From positions 1 to 15,377 of the forward strand of contig CAMZNS010000031.1 of NCBI GenBank assembly GCA_947313855.1: a DNA stretch of 15,377 bases, given 5' to 3'. Each line of letters starts with the position of its first letter. Positions within the stretch are counted from its first letter, which is position 1. Both the position numbers and the translations under genes were made by a program. This DNA comes from an uncultured Deferribacteraceae bacterium (lineage in GTDB: Bacteria; Chrysiogenota; Deferribacteres; CAMZNJ01). The notes beneath the pieces are model-generated. The model ran no database searches, was not told the origin of the DNA, and was given only the letters and a program-made list of their open reading frames with translations. Positions 7,018-14,594 of the stretch are shown here, one piece after another.

Positions 7018-8382
7018 TTAAAAAAACTCCTTAAACCAACGACCAAGTGCCCCGAAGACCTTTTCGGTAGTACGTTTTGTACCACCTCCGACTCCATCGT
7101 CGTCCCTATTTCTATTTCCGTAGGCATGGCGAGAATTGGTGTTGTTGGAGCTGACAGGAGAGCGACTAGGTTTGACTCGCCCTTTATTTTGCTGCCTCTT
7201 CTTCGCCACCCTAGGTGACTTAGATCGTATCGGCTCTCTGCTTTTAAATAAAATTAATGCAAGACCAAGGGCAACGCTGTAGGAGGGATCCTCAACATAA
7301 TCGGTGAATCCGCTGAGCCCGAGGGTGGAGTTGCTACCAGTACGCACACTCATGGACAGAGTGTCGGAGGCGAGTTTGTCTAGCCCAAGAAGGGAGCTAG
7401 CACCGCCAGTAAGAACAACACCAGCACCAACGTCGTGGATGAGACCCTTATCGGTGAGGTCGTTGAGTAATATCTTGTAGACCTCCTCCCCGCGGGCATA
7501 AAGAATGCTAGCGATTACCTCAAGGGAGGTCTGCCTGTCCTCTTTGCGTCCTACACTGGGGATGGGGATAATATTCGAGGGATCAACAATGTCCATATTG
7601 ACAACGCCGTGCTCGATCTTGATACGCTCAGCTTCACCTTCGGGCATACTCAGACCGATAGCAAGGTCGCGAGTGTAGTTGTAGCCACCAATCTGAAGGG
7701 TATTCGAGTAGATGAGGGAGCTATTTTTGATAACGGCAATATTGGTTGTGCCACCACCGTTGTCTATGAGAACAACGCCCATGTCTTGCTCATCGTCTGA
7801 TAGGGTGGCTTCTGCGGAAGCAAGTTGTTCGAGGTGGATGCCGACGATTGCGAGACCGAGTTTGTCGCAGATGGCTACGATGTTGGAGTATGCCGAGGTG
7901 AGTACCAGCACAATGTTGACGTCAACCTCAAGGCGAACACCACTCATCCCCATGGGATCTTTGATGCCACTGTGGTCATCGATGGTAAATTCTTTTGGAA
8001 GAACGTGGAGAACTTTGTAGCCAGCAGGGATGCTAACGGCACATGCTGAGTCCATGGCACGCTCAACATCTTTTGCCATGACGCTACTCCCTCGAATGGC
8101 GACAATACCACGTGAATTAATATTTTTGGAGTGGGCACCTGAAATGCTCACGTTGGCACTTTTGATGTTGACGCCACTCATGATACTTGCTTGATGCAAT
8201 GCCTCTTTTGTGGCACCAACAGCCGCGTCGATATTGATTATGGAACCTTTGCGTAACCCTTTGCTAGGGGAGCTACCCACACCGAGAACGTCGCAGCCAC
8301 CTTCAAGGTTTGGGCGAAGGACTACAACACGAATCTTAGATGTTCCAATATCCAAGCCTATGTTCAAGTTATCGTTGTGCAT
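7018..8382 (-). CDS. ftsA: Cell division protein FtsA (actin-like FtsZ membrane anchor)
   Basis: Actin-fold ATPase that tethers FtsZ to the inner membrane and recruits later divisome proteins. The 454-residue protein has the phosphate-1 motif DIGTSKI (11-17), the phosphate-2 motif IDNGGGTTNIAV (206-217) and the adenosine motif LTGGAS (324-329). It ends in the amphipathic membrane-targeting helix EKVFGALGRWFKEFF (440-454). Between the actin core and this helix lies an unusually long basic, Ser/Asn/Arg-rich linker (about 383-435), which makes the protein longer than E. coli FtsA (about 420 residues). The ATG is preceded by AAAGGA with 7 nt spacing and overlaps the end of ftsQ by 14 nt, indicating translational coupling. 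Confidence 0.97.
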   Translation of the reverse strand: MHNDNLNIGLDIGTSKIRVVVLRPNLEGGCDVLGVGSSPSKGLRKGSIINIDAAVGATKEALHQASIMSGVNIKSANVSISGAHSKNINSRGIVAIRGSSVMAKDVERAMDSACAVSIPAGYKVLHVLPKEFTIDDHSGIKDPMGMSGVRLEVDVNIVLVLTSAYSNIVAICDKLGLAIVGIHLEQLASAEATLSDDEQDMGVVLIDNGGGTTNIAVIKNSSLIYSNTLQIGGYNYTRDLAIGLSMPEGEAERIKIEHGVVNMDIVDPSNIIPIPSVGRKEDRQTSLEVIASILYARGEEVYKILLNDLTDKGLIHDVGAGVVLTGGASSLLGLDKLASDTLSMSVRTGSNSTLGLSGFTDYVEDPSYSVALGLALILFKSREPIRSKSPRVAKKRQQNKGRVKPSRSPVSSNNTNSRHAYGNRNRDDDGVGGGTKRTTEKVFGALGRWFKEFF

Positions 8383-9061
8383 GGTATGTTCCTTTTACGA
8401 GTATTTTCCCTTCAAAGCGAAGATCCACCGAGTTAATGGAGGAGTACGCCAGGGATAAGTTATCAGTAAACACCTGATAATTATTCTGTAGAATATCTTC
8501 ATCGTAGGGTAGTAAGTAGTCTACGCCATCGATGTTAGTAGAGATTCCACGTCGCTGAAGCGTTGTAATGGCATTATGAATAAAGCTGTTGGCATTGTAA
8601 ACCTTTATAAAATCGTCCATGAGGGACTGATTTACGTTGCTATCCATAAAAATATGTGCTTCAGAGCACTGTGTTGGTATGCGTTTGCTATTGCGAGTAA
8701 CATAGTAGCAGGCGTCGTAAGAGTTTACCGCAAATAGGGGCGACTCTTCGTAAACGACGATGGCTATGTTGTTGGGAAGGGATCGCACCAACCGAACACT
8801 ACTAATCCAAGGGTTTGATAATGTTATCGCCTCAATGGAGCTTTGGAGCTCGTTTCTATTGAGGGATAGTAAGGATTGGTCGAGAAGACCTCTGGCAAGT
8901 TCGTCGAACGACGAAGCATCAGAATATTGCACACCCACTATCTCAATCTGCTCCACAGAAAAGAATCCTAATGAAGCTACACCCTTGTAAGAATAATATA
9001 GCATCATCGCAAAAAATGCAACAAATAAAAATATCAAAAACTTCCATCGTAGTAGAACCAT
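8369..9061 (-). CDS. ftsQ: Cell division protein FtsQ (DivIB family)
   Basis: Bitopic inner-membrane divisome protein that bridges cytoplasmic and periplasmic assembly steps. The 230-residue protein has a short cytoplasmic start (MVLLRW), a transmembrane helix at about 7-26 and a POTRA-like region beginning FSVEQIEIVGV (about 34-44). The latter continues through SNPWISSVRLVRSLPNNIAIVVYEE, a pattern typical of FtsQ. The C-terminal part ends in SVDLRFEGKILVK, the usual FtsQ beta segment. Identity rests on this architecture and on position between ddl and ftsA, since FtsQ proteins are poorly conserved. A GAGG lies about 11 nt upstream of the ATG. The 37-nt gap to ddl holds no terminator, so it belongs to the murC-ddl-ftsQ-ftsA transcript. 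Confidence 0.92.
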   Translation of the reverse strand: MVLLRWKFLIFLFVAFFAMMLYYSYKGVASLGFFSVEQIEIVGVQYSDASSFDELARGLLDQSLLSLNRNELQSSIEAITLSNPWISSVRLVRSLPNNIAIVVYEESPLFAVNSYDACYYVTRNSKRIPTQCSEAHIFMDSNVNQSLMDDFIKVYNANSFIHNAITTLQRRGISTNIDGVDYLLPYDEDILQNNYQVFTDNLSLAYSSINSVDLRFEGKILVKGTYHAQR

Positions 9062-9098
9062 AAAGGGGGAAACCTCAGTAAAACAAGCCTCACAGCCG

Positions 9099-10091
9099 TT
9101 ATTTCTTGTTGGAAATTGTCTCTAATAATATTTCGCCCAAAGAGATATTGTTATGAAGAAGAATCTTCGGAACGAGGGAAGTGGATGTCATACCCGGAAC
9201 AGTGTTGACCTCAAGAACATGCATAGAAACCTCTGAAGACTCCTTAACAAATATATCAGCGAGGGTCGATCCTTGCAAAATAAAATCAACGCGGGCAATG
9301 CCACTGCAACCGCAAAGAGCGAATACACGCTCGGAAGCTGACTTCAATGACGACATAAGACTCGGACGGAGATCATCCGCAACGATGTAGTCGGTTTTAC
9401 CATGCTTGTACTCGTATTTCGCATCGTAACTATAAAAACTGTTGGAGGGGGGAGTAATAAGGATGGGGGTGTAGGCAACACCATTCAAAATAGGGACGGT
9501 GCACTCAACCCCCTCGATACACTCCTCGATGAGAATCTCACCTTGAACACTGTTACCTAAGGTGCCGGACGCCTGATGGAGTGCCGCTGTTGAGTCCTCC
9601 AAAATGCTGGAGGAGTCGCTAATGTAAACACCGATGGACGAACCGCTACGGGGAACTTTCACAACGCACTTTGATGGGATGGGGGAAGCCTTGGTGCCTA
9701 AGGGGGGGATACTCGTCAGGGGGGTGCTGGTGGTAGTGTAGGCTGGGGTGGTGATGTTGTTGGCAACCATCAGGTACTTAAACAGGAGCTTGTCCATGGT
9801 GGCAACAGAGCTTTCAACACCTGAGCCGTAGTAGGGGATGTTGAGAAGTTCCAGTACCGACTGGATGCGACCGTCTTCACCTTTATAACCATGGATAGCG
9901 TTCAGAGCATAATGTGGGCTAAGGTGGATTAATTTTTGGACAAAGCCATCAACAACGTCGAGGGTTGTGACGGTAATATCGTCGCCACGTTCATGGATAG
10001 CACGTTCAAGTTCGTGTTGCATGTGTGTGGCGGTTTGGATGCTAACTTCGCGTTCGTTGCTTTCGCCTCCGTAAAGTATGACTACATTCAT
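9099..10091 (-). CDS. ddl: D-alanine--D-alanine ligase
   Basis: ATP-grasp ligase that joins two D-alanines for the peptidoglycan stem peptide, in the cytoplasm. The 330-residue protein shows GGESNEREVSIQTA (8-21), ALNAIHGYKGEDGRIQ (62-77), KVPRSGSSIGVYI (145-157) and SYDAKYEYKHGKTDY (about 211-225). It ends with the metal- and substrate-binding LEVNTVPGMTSTSLVPK (about 293-309). A short loop with TSTPLTSIPPLGTKASPIPS (about 121-140) is longer and less conserved than usual. The start overlaps the murC stop as ATGA and has AAGGGGG upstream, so translation is coupled to murC. It acts just before MurF in the pathway. Confidence 0.96.
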   Translation of the reverse strand: MNVVILYGGESNEREVSIQTATHMQHELERAIHERGDDITVTTLDVVDGFVQKLIHLSPHYALNAIHGYKGEDGRIQSVLELLNIPYYGSGVESSVATMDKLLFKYLMVANNITTPAYTTTSTPLTSIPPLGTKASPIPSKCVVKVPRSGSSIGVYISDSSSILEDSTAALHQASGTLGNSVQGEILIEECIEGVECTVPILNGVAYTPILITPPSNSFYSYDAKYEYKHGKTDYIVADDLRPSLMSSLKSASERVFALCGCSGIARVDFILQGSTLADIFVKESSEVSMHVLEVNTVPGMTSTSLVPKILLHNNISLGEILLETISNKK

Positions 10092-11563
10092 GGTTTACCC
10101 CCTTGGTTTGAGCTCTGTTTGTGCTCTGCTTGTGCTGTTGATTGTTCGATGTTGTTGAGTGTTTCGGCGATGGTGTACGAGAGGAGCGTAATACTGCCTG
10201 CACCGAATGTGATGATAATATTTTTGTCGGCGTTACCTAGAATATTAGGAAGAAATTGGTGGAAGATGGTGAAGTTAGACATATATTGGGCGTCAGGTTT
10301 GCCGTATTCAACGATTGAGTCAACAAGGGCAGGGGATGTAATCCCTGGGATAGGTTGCTCGCTGGCTTCGTAAATATCGAACACAAAAATATTGTCGCTG
10401 AGGGCTAGTACCGACACGAATTCGTCCCACAGGTACTGCATGCGTGTGTATCGATGGGGCTGGAATAGGATAGTCATGGTATGGTCGGGGTATGCCGCCC
10501 GCAGGGCGAGAATGTTGGCGTGTATTTCGGTGGGGTGGTGACCGTAGTCGTCAATCATGATGGTGGCGTCGGATTTATAACGCACAGATAAACGACGTTG
10601 GGTGCCGTGAAAGCTCAGAAGTTTCGCGGCAATGGTGGCAGGATCTATTTTCAGAAAATGGGCACAAGCTATCCCCGCAATGCTGTTGAGAAGGTTGTGG
10701 CGACCCATGAGACTATTACTAAAGCGACCGAGTAGTGTGCCGTAGGCGTAGATATCGAAAGAGGAGCCCGATTCGGATACCTCGATATTGGTGGCGTAAA
10801 TATCGGGATGGGGGGTGCTAGAAGTGCTGGGCGACTCCACAATGGAGTAAGTGATGGTGCGTCGCTTGATCTTAGGCAGAATATCAACAACGCTAGGACT
10901 GTCGGTGCAGACGATAATCGCACCGTAAAAAGGTATCCTGTTGGCGAATTCGATGAAGGCGGTTTTCAGATCATCTAAGTCGGTGTACTCCTCAACATGC
11001 TCCATGTCGATGTTGGTGATGACACCGAGGGTGGGGTAGGTGAGGAGGAACGATCTATCGCTCTCGTCTGTTTCTGTGACAAGGAAGTCGCTTGTGCCAA
11101 CCATGGCGTTGTTGCCGTTCTTGTTGAGGCGACCGCCAATGATAATCGTGGGGTCGTAGTGGGTATCGCAGAGGAGCTCGCCGACGAGGCTGGAGGTGGT
11201 GGTTTTGCCGTGGGAGCCTGCAATGGCGATGGTGTGTTTGAGGCGTGTGATTTCGGCAAGCATTTCGCCACGGGTAATGCAGGGGATAGCGTTTGACTGT
11301 GCGTAAGCAAGCTCAACATTGTCGGGGCTGACGGCGTTGGAGTAGACAACAAGCTCGGCACCGATGACGTTGTCGCCGTGGTGTCCGATATGTATGGTTA
11401 CGCCCATGTCGCGGAGTCGTTGAACGTTGTAGTTGTCGGAGAGGTCGCTCCCTGAGACAGGGGTATTCATGGAGCGAAGTAGCTCCGCCAAGCCACTGAC
11501 GCCTATCCCACCGACCCCTATGAAGTGTACGCGACTGTAGTTTACAAAAATTTGTTCTAGCAT
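10088..11563 (-). CDS. murC: UDP-N-acetylmuramate--L-alanine ligase
   Basis: Adds L-alanine to UDP-MurNAc with ATP, the first amino acid step of peptidoglycan precursor synthesis; cytoplasmic. The 491-residue protein has the N-terminal nucleotide-binding motif GVGGIGVSG (16-24), the P-loop GSHGKTTT (116-123), TDESDRSF near 165 and the DDYGHHPTEI motif of the Mur ligase C-terminal half. The length is normal, with a small low-complexity insertion SPSTSSTPHPD. The C-terminal tail is Gln/Ser-rich. The ATG follows a weak AGGT about 11 nt upstream; a well-formed promoter lies in the 117-nt spacer before it. It is the first gene of the murC-ddl-ftsQ-ftsA unit. Confidence 0.97.
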   Translation of the reverse strand: MLEQIFVNYSRVHFIGVGGIGVSGLAELLRSMNTPVSGSDLSDNYNVQRLRDMGVTIHIGHHGDNVIGAELVVYSNAVSPDNVELAYAQSNAIPCITRGEMLAEITRLKHTIAIAGSHGKTTTSSLVGELLCDTHYDPTIIIGGRLNKNGNNAMVGTSDFLVTETDESDRSFLLTYPTLGVITNIDMEHVEEYTDLDDLKTAFIEFANRIPFYGAIIVCTDSPSVVDILPKIKRRTITYSIVESPSTSSTPHPDIYATNIEVSESGSSFDIYAYGTLLGRFSNSLMGRHNLLNSIAGIACAHFLKIDPATIAAKLLSFHGTQRRLSVRYKSDATIMIDDYGHHPTEIHANILALRAAYPDHTMTILFQPHRYTRMQYLWDEFVSVLALSDNIFVFDIYEASEQPIPGITSPALVDSIVEYGKPDAQYMSNFTIFHQFLPNILGNADKNIIITFGAGSITLLSYTIAETLNNIEQSTAQAEHKQSSNQGGKP

Positions 11564-11616
11564 AATAAGTAGTACCTAGCTTTTTAGTATAAAAATGTTA
11601 AAGTTAATATCCTATT

Positions 11617-11645
11617 ATTATACAGGATTTTTTTAGAAATATAAA
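11617..11645 (-). promoter_or_regulatory. Predicted sigma70-type promoter for murC-ddl-ftsQ-ftsA
   Basis: On the minus strand, TTTATA (11645-11640), a 17-nt spacer and a perfect TATAAT (11622-11617) are present. It lies in the AT-rich 117-nt gap between murG and murC. The -10 box sits in the loop of a small inverted repeat, ATCCT/AGGAT. The leader to murC would be about 50 nt. Confidence 0.6.
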
Positions 11646-11680
11646 CGGTTTATCGGTACCAACAAACATAAACTACAGAT

Positions 11681-12943
11681 TTATTTCGGAAAGATGTGAT
11701 TGGCAATGATTTCAGAACTATTTTTTACCCCGATGGAAGACAGTTTCGAGACGACTGAATCGTAGTTGCTGACCATGGTGTGAATAGAGTTTATAAGGTT
11801 TTCAGGGGTTGCTTCCAACTCGGTCAAAATCACGCCTGCACCTGCGTGGGCAATGAATTCGGCGTTGTGATACTGGTGGTTGTCTATCGCCTTGGCAAAG
11901 GGGATGAAAACGCAGGGACGACGTGCCTGCAACAACTCAAACACACTGCTGGAACCGGATCGAGACACAACAATGTGGCTCCACTCGTAGGCTGAAAACA
12001 TGTCATCGATGTAGGGGGCAACGTGCACCGAAATGGGGGTGGTGCGGTCGGTGCTGTTAGTGTTGGCGATGCTGTCAACGCTGTCAACGCCGTCAACGCC
12101 GTCAATGCCGTCAATGCCGACATCGGAGTACCCTTGGAGAGTCTCATCGTAAAGCTTGCCACCAGATTGGTGCATCACCTGAATACGACCAAGGTTGCCA
12201 GCGGTACCAAGGTTGCCCTGTTGATCGTGCTCCCCGTTGGTAATGTGGGACACCGTATGGATTATGAGGTTGTTGATGAACCGACTACCCTGAGAACCAC
12301 CAAGAACAAGGATATTCAGGGTATGATCTTCAGGACGGACGGCGGGGATATGGTTGGGTTGAATGTTGGAAAACAGGTTGCGAATGGGGTTGCCGGTAAC
12401 AAGAAACTTACCATCACCGTTACCGTTACCGTTACCGTTACCGTTACCGTTACCGTTACCGTTACCGTTTCCGCCACTGCCAGCCTGTGTTCGGGGGTAG
12501 GAGAGGAATACTGTGCGAGCATATTTGGACAGCAGTTTGTTGGCTCTGCCCATGACAGCGTTCTGCTCGTGAATATAAAGTGGGCACCCCTTGAGTATGG
12601 CAACGGATGCCGCAGGCATGGATACGAATCCGCCAAAAACAATAACGGTATCCCCCTTGCGTACAACGCCCATTAGTGCGAGGGATTGACGCATGATGCT
12701 GTAGAGGCTACGTACCTTGTTGAGGGCTGAGCCACCCATGAAACCAGTAATGCGTTGTTCGAGGTAGGGGTAGCCGTGTTGCTCCAAAACCTGCCTCTCT
12801 ATCCCCCTGTTGGAGACTAGAAACACAACCTGTGCACCGTTATTGGTGAGGTGATCGGCAATGCTGATGGCGGGGTACAGATGACCGCCTGTGCCCCCTG
12901 CAGCAAGTATTACCCTTGCGGTTCGGGTGTGTTTCTTACCCAT
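11681..12943 (-). CDS. murG: UDP-GlcNAc:lipid I N-acetylglucosaminyltransferase MurG
   Basis: Transfers GlcNAc from UDP-GlcNAc to lipid I to make lipid II, at the inner face of the cytoplasmic membrane. With the ATG at 12943 it has 420 residues, longer than the usual 355-365. Motifs: AAGGTGGHLYPA (14-25), GGFVSMPA (114-121), IHEQNAVMGRAN (134-145), VLGGSQGS (213-220), and the sugar-nucleotide site SRSGSSSVFELL followed by DNHQYHNAEF. The excess length comes from repeat-derived insertions: (NG)9 at 159-176, a GNLG-type duplication near 253-262, and an Ile/Val-Asp-Gly/Ser run at 277-291. All stay in frame and avoid the catalytic motifs. The frame extends to 12997, but GGAGG 5 nt before the ATG at 12943 decides the start. 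It overlaps the end of ftsW by 8 nt. Confidence 0.96.
   Translation of the reverse strand: MGKKHTRTARVILAAGGTGGHLYPAISIADHLTNNGAQVVFLVSNRGIERQVLEQHGYPYLEQRITGFMGGSALNKVRSLYSIMRQSLALMGVVRKGDTVIVFGGFVSMPAASVAILKGCPLYIHEQNAVMGRANKLLSKYARTVFLSYPRTQAGSGGNGNGNGNGNGNGNGNGNGDGKFLVTGNPIRNLFSNIQPNHIPAVRPEDHTLNILVLGGSQGSRFINNLIIHTVSHITNGEHDQQGNLGTAGNLGRIQVMHQSGGKLYDETLQGYSDVGIDGIDGVDGVDSVDSIANTNSTDRTTPISVHVAPYIDDMFSAYEWSHIVVSRSGSSSVFELLQARRPCVFIPFAKAIDNHQYHNAEFIAHAGAGVILTELEATPENLINSIHTMVSNYDSVVSKLSSIGVKNSSEIIANHIFPK
12071..12124. repeat. In-frame 9-nt tandem repeat inside murG
   Basis: Five 9-nt units of the forms gctgtcaac, gccgtcaac and gccgtcaat, plus a degenerate sixth, encode alternating Asp and Ile/Val with Gly or Ser on the minus strand. 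The period keeps the frame. Confidence 0.9.
12188..12217. repeat. 18-nt-spaced duplication inside murG
   Basis: The 12-mer accaaggttgcc occurs at 12188-12199 and again at 12206-12217. The period of 18 nt (six codons) duplicates a GNLG-type motif in MurG. Confidence 0.75.
12417..12470. repeat. Hexanucleotide microsatellite inside murG
   Basis: Eight perfect copies of ccgtta are followed by one ccgttt, nine units in all. On the coding strand they give nine Asn-Gly dipeptides. A tract this uniform is expected to be prone to slippage, and the 6-nt period makes changes frame-neutral. Confidence 0.95.
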
Positions 12944-14069
12944 AAGTGCCTCCGGTGGAGATGTTGTTGCTGTCGGAATCTTTGTCTGAAGAGGCACTCA
13001 GCACGACGCCAACCATAAACATGGACATCAGCATGGAGCTACCGCCATAACTAACAAAGGGGAGGGTTGTGCCTTTAGTGGGGAGCAATCCGAGGACAAC
13101 GAGGATATGGAGCATGGATTCTACGAAAAACAGAAGACCGATACCGAAGATTAGCAGGCGATTGAACTTGTTTTCGTAAGAGAAGGCGATGTCTGTGCAC
13201 AGCTTGAATATGAACAAGATTACAAGAATAACAGCGGTGCTCAAAAAGAACCCTATCTCTTCGGAAATAATGGCGAAGATGAAATCGTTGTGTGCTTCCG
13301 GTAGGAAGTAGAGCTTCTGAACCGAGTTGCCGATACCCTTGCCGAAAAAACCGCCACTCCCAACAGAAATGAGCGACTGAACAAGCTGGTAACCATGACC
13401 GTACATGTCCTGCCACGGATCCAAAAACACAAACAAACGAGCACTACGGTAACCAACAGTCAGCACGGCACTAATCATAACAGGCAAAACAAACGCAAGC
13501 ATACCACCAAGGTGGGTCAAACGAATACCACCCATGAGGTACATGGCGAAACCAACAATAATAATCGTAAGGGTGGTGCCGTAGTCGGGTTCGATGAGAA
13601 TAAGGGAGGTCAGGATTCCCAATAGTATGGAGGCGGGCAAAAAACCGCGAAGAAAACTACCGATGTCGTCTCCTTTTTTGTCCAGGTAGTAGGCTAAGTA
13701 CAGAATAACCATGAACTTAGCAAACTCCGATGGCTGAAAATTGAAAAAAGGGAGATCGATCCAGCGGTAAGCACCCTTGATGGGCGGAAAAAAGAAAACA
13801 GAGATAAGCAAACTAACCGTGAAAAAATAAAGGAAGGGGATGTAGCGTCTGTAACTGTTCACAGGAATAAGATAACCCACATACATCGCACCCAAACTAA
13901 TAAGCAATGCGATGAGATGCTTCTCAAAAAAATAAGAACTGCGGACACCATAACCGATGGATACAACAAAACCAGTGGAATAAACAAAAATAACACTGAG
14001 AATCAGTAGGACGAAAACACTCAACAACAGCAAAACACGACTATCGCTAAAATATGTACGCAGGAACAT
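12936..14069 (-). CDS. ftsW: Peptidoglycan glycosyltransferase FtsW (SEDS family)
   Basis: Polytopic inner-membrane protein that polymerises lipid II at the septum together with its partner penicillin-binding protein. From the ATG at 14069 it has 377 residues, normal for FtsW. It has about ten hydrophobic segments and the SEDS landmarks KGAYRWIDLPFFNFQPSEFAK, PDYGTT, a loop with GKGIGNSVQKLYFLPEAHNDFIFA, and the C-terminal signature PTKGTTLPFVSYGGSS. RodA is an alternative for the family, but the position before murG and the wording of these motifs favour FtsW. The frame stays open to a GTG at 14135; that GTG lies in the predicted -35 box, so the ATG is preferred despite only a weak GGTGG upstream. 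It overlaps murG by 8 nt. Confidence 0.95.
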   Translation of the reverse strand: MFLRTYFSDSRVLLLLSVFVLLILSVIFVYSTGFVVSIGYGVRSSYFFEKHLIALLISLGAMYVGYLIPVNSYRRYIPFLYFFTVSLLISVFFFPPIKGAYRWIDLPFFNFQPSEFAKFMVILYLAYYLDKKGDDIGSFLRGFLPASILLGILTSLILIEPDYGTTLTIIIVGFAMYLMGGIRLTHLGGMLAFVLPVMISAVLTVGYRSARLFVFLDPWQDMYGHGYQLVQSLISVGSGGFFGKGIGNSVQKLYFLPEAHNDFIFAIISEEIGFFLSTAVILVILFIFKLCTDIAFSYENKFNRLLIFGIGLLFFVESMLHILVVLGLLPTKGTTLPFVSYGGSSMLMSMFMVGVVLSASSDKDSDSNNISTGGTYG

Positions 14070-14106
14070 GGTGCACCACCAAGGCAAATCTTGTCGAATA
14101 ATACGG

Positions 14107-14135
14107 ATTATACAACAAATAACCGAACAAGTCAC
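14107..14135 (-). promoter_or_regulatory. Predicted sigma70-type promoter for ftsW-murG
   Basis: On the minus strand, GTGACT (14135-14130; 4 of 6 consensus positions), a 17-nt spacer and a perfect TATAAT (14112-14107) are present. Transcription would start near 14100, leaving a leader of about 30 nt before the ATG at 14069. A second TATAAT, on the plus strand at 14138-14143, lies back to back with it. Confidence 0.55.
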
Positions 14136-14166
14136 ATTATAATTTCGACCATGGGCGAGAAAAGGG

Positions 14167-14292
14167 GTGGACGTGGTGGACGTGCGGGACGTGGTGGACG
14201 TGCGGGACGTGGTGGGCGTGGTGGACGTGGTGGACGTGGTGGACGTGGTGGACGTGGTGGACGTGGTGGGCGTGGTGGACGTGGTGGACGTG
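14167..14292. repeat. 9-nt minisatellite, 14 units, in the ftsW-rpmB divergent spacer
   Basis: Fourteen consecutive 9-nt units of consensus gtggacgtg, with variants cgggacgtg and gtgggcgtg, are present. The plus strand is G-rich and contains regularly spaced GG pairs. In one plus-strand frame it reads Arg-Gly-Gly repeats and on the minus strand Pro-Pro-Arg repeats. A frame opened by the ATG at 14151 and closed by TAA at 14316-14318 would encode 55 residues, but it has no Shine-Dalgarno. I therefore call it a repeat and not a gene. Confidence 0.95.
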
Positions 14293-14360
14293 CGTGGTCG
14301 CTGTCATGGCGGACATAATTGTGAGAAAAAAAGGAATATGGGCAAATAAGAAAATATCTG

Positions 14361-14389
14361 TTGCATAACAGGCAGTTTTGCTGTAGTAT
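14361..14389 (+). promoter_or_regulatory. Predicted sigma70-type promoter for rpmB
   Basis: TTGCAT (14361-14366), a 17-nt spacer and TAGTAT (14384-14389) are present on the plus strand. Matches are moderate (4 of 6 in each box). Transcription would begin near 14396, giving a leader of about 200 nt. Confidence 0.4.
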
Positions 14390-14395
14390 TTTAAT

Positions 14396-14594
14396 TCGGT
14401 ATTCTACTTGCCTGTTGTCTCCATACGGTATCGCTAGCCTAGCAGGCTGAGAACCACAACCGAACAACCACGAAAGGGCAAAAAAAATGCCACTTAACTC
14501 GAAATAAGGTGACCAACATAGACTGACGCGGGCTCACCACATACTAATCAAACATAAAATACGTACACCGTCGAAGTGTATTGGAGAAATTATT
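14396..14594 (+). promoter_or_regulatory. Long 5' leader of rpmB with hairpins and a six-codon reading frame
   Basis: About 200 nt separate the predicted promoter from rpmB. It contains a small hairpin AGCCT-AGC-AGGCT (14436-14448) and a GGCA/TGCC stem with an A7 loop (14477-14491). A very short reading frame, MPLNSK followed by TAA (14487-14507), is preceded by GAAAGGG. Ribosomal protein operons often have regulatory leaders, but no known leader motif was recognised. The remainder of the spacer (14293-14360) shows nothing notable. Confidence 0.3.

Noticed and set aside
7018-7045. Intrinsic terminator at the end of ftsA, because of a T-run on the minus strand
   Set aside because: The T-run is part of the last ftsA codons and the adjoining stem is short and bulged.
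12023-12676. 217-residue plus-strand frame opposite murG
   Set aside because: It is antisense to a clearly conserved gene and includes repeat-derived Val-Asn-Ala and Thr-Val runs.
12944-12997. Upstream start of murG at 12997
   Set aside because: GGAGG lies 5 nt before the ATG at 12943, and the added residues would only extend the overlap with ftsW.
14070-14135. GTG at 14135 as the ftsW start
   Set aside because: It coincides with the predicted -35 box, adds 22 residues before the expected FtsW N-terminus, and the ATG at 14069 gives a normal length.
14400-14460. tRNA-like folding in the rpmB leader
   Set aside because: Only a 5-bp stem was found; there is no T-loop consensus or acceptor stem.
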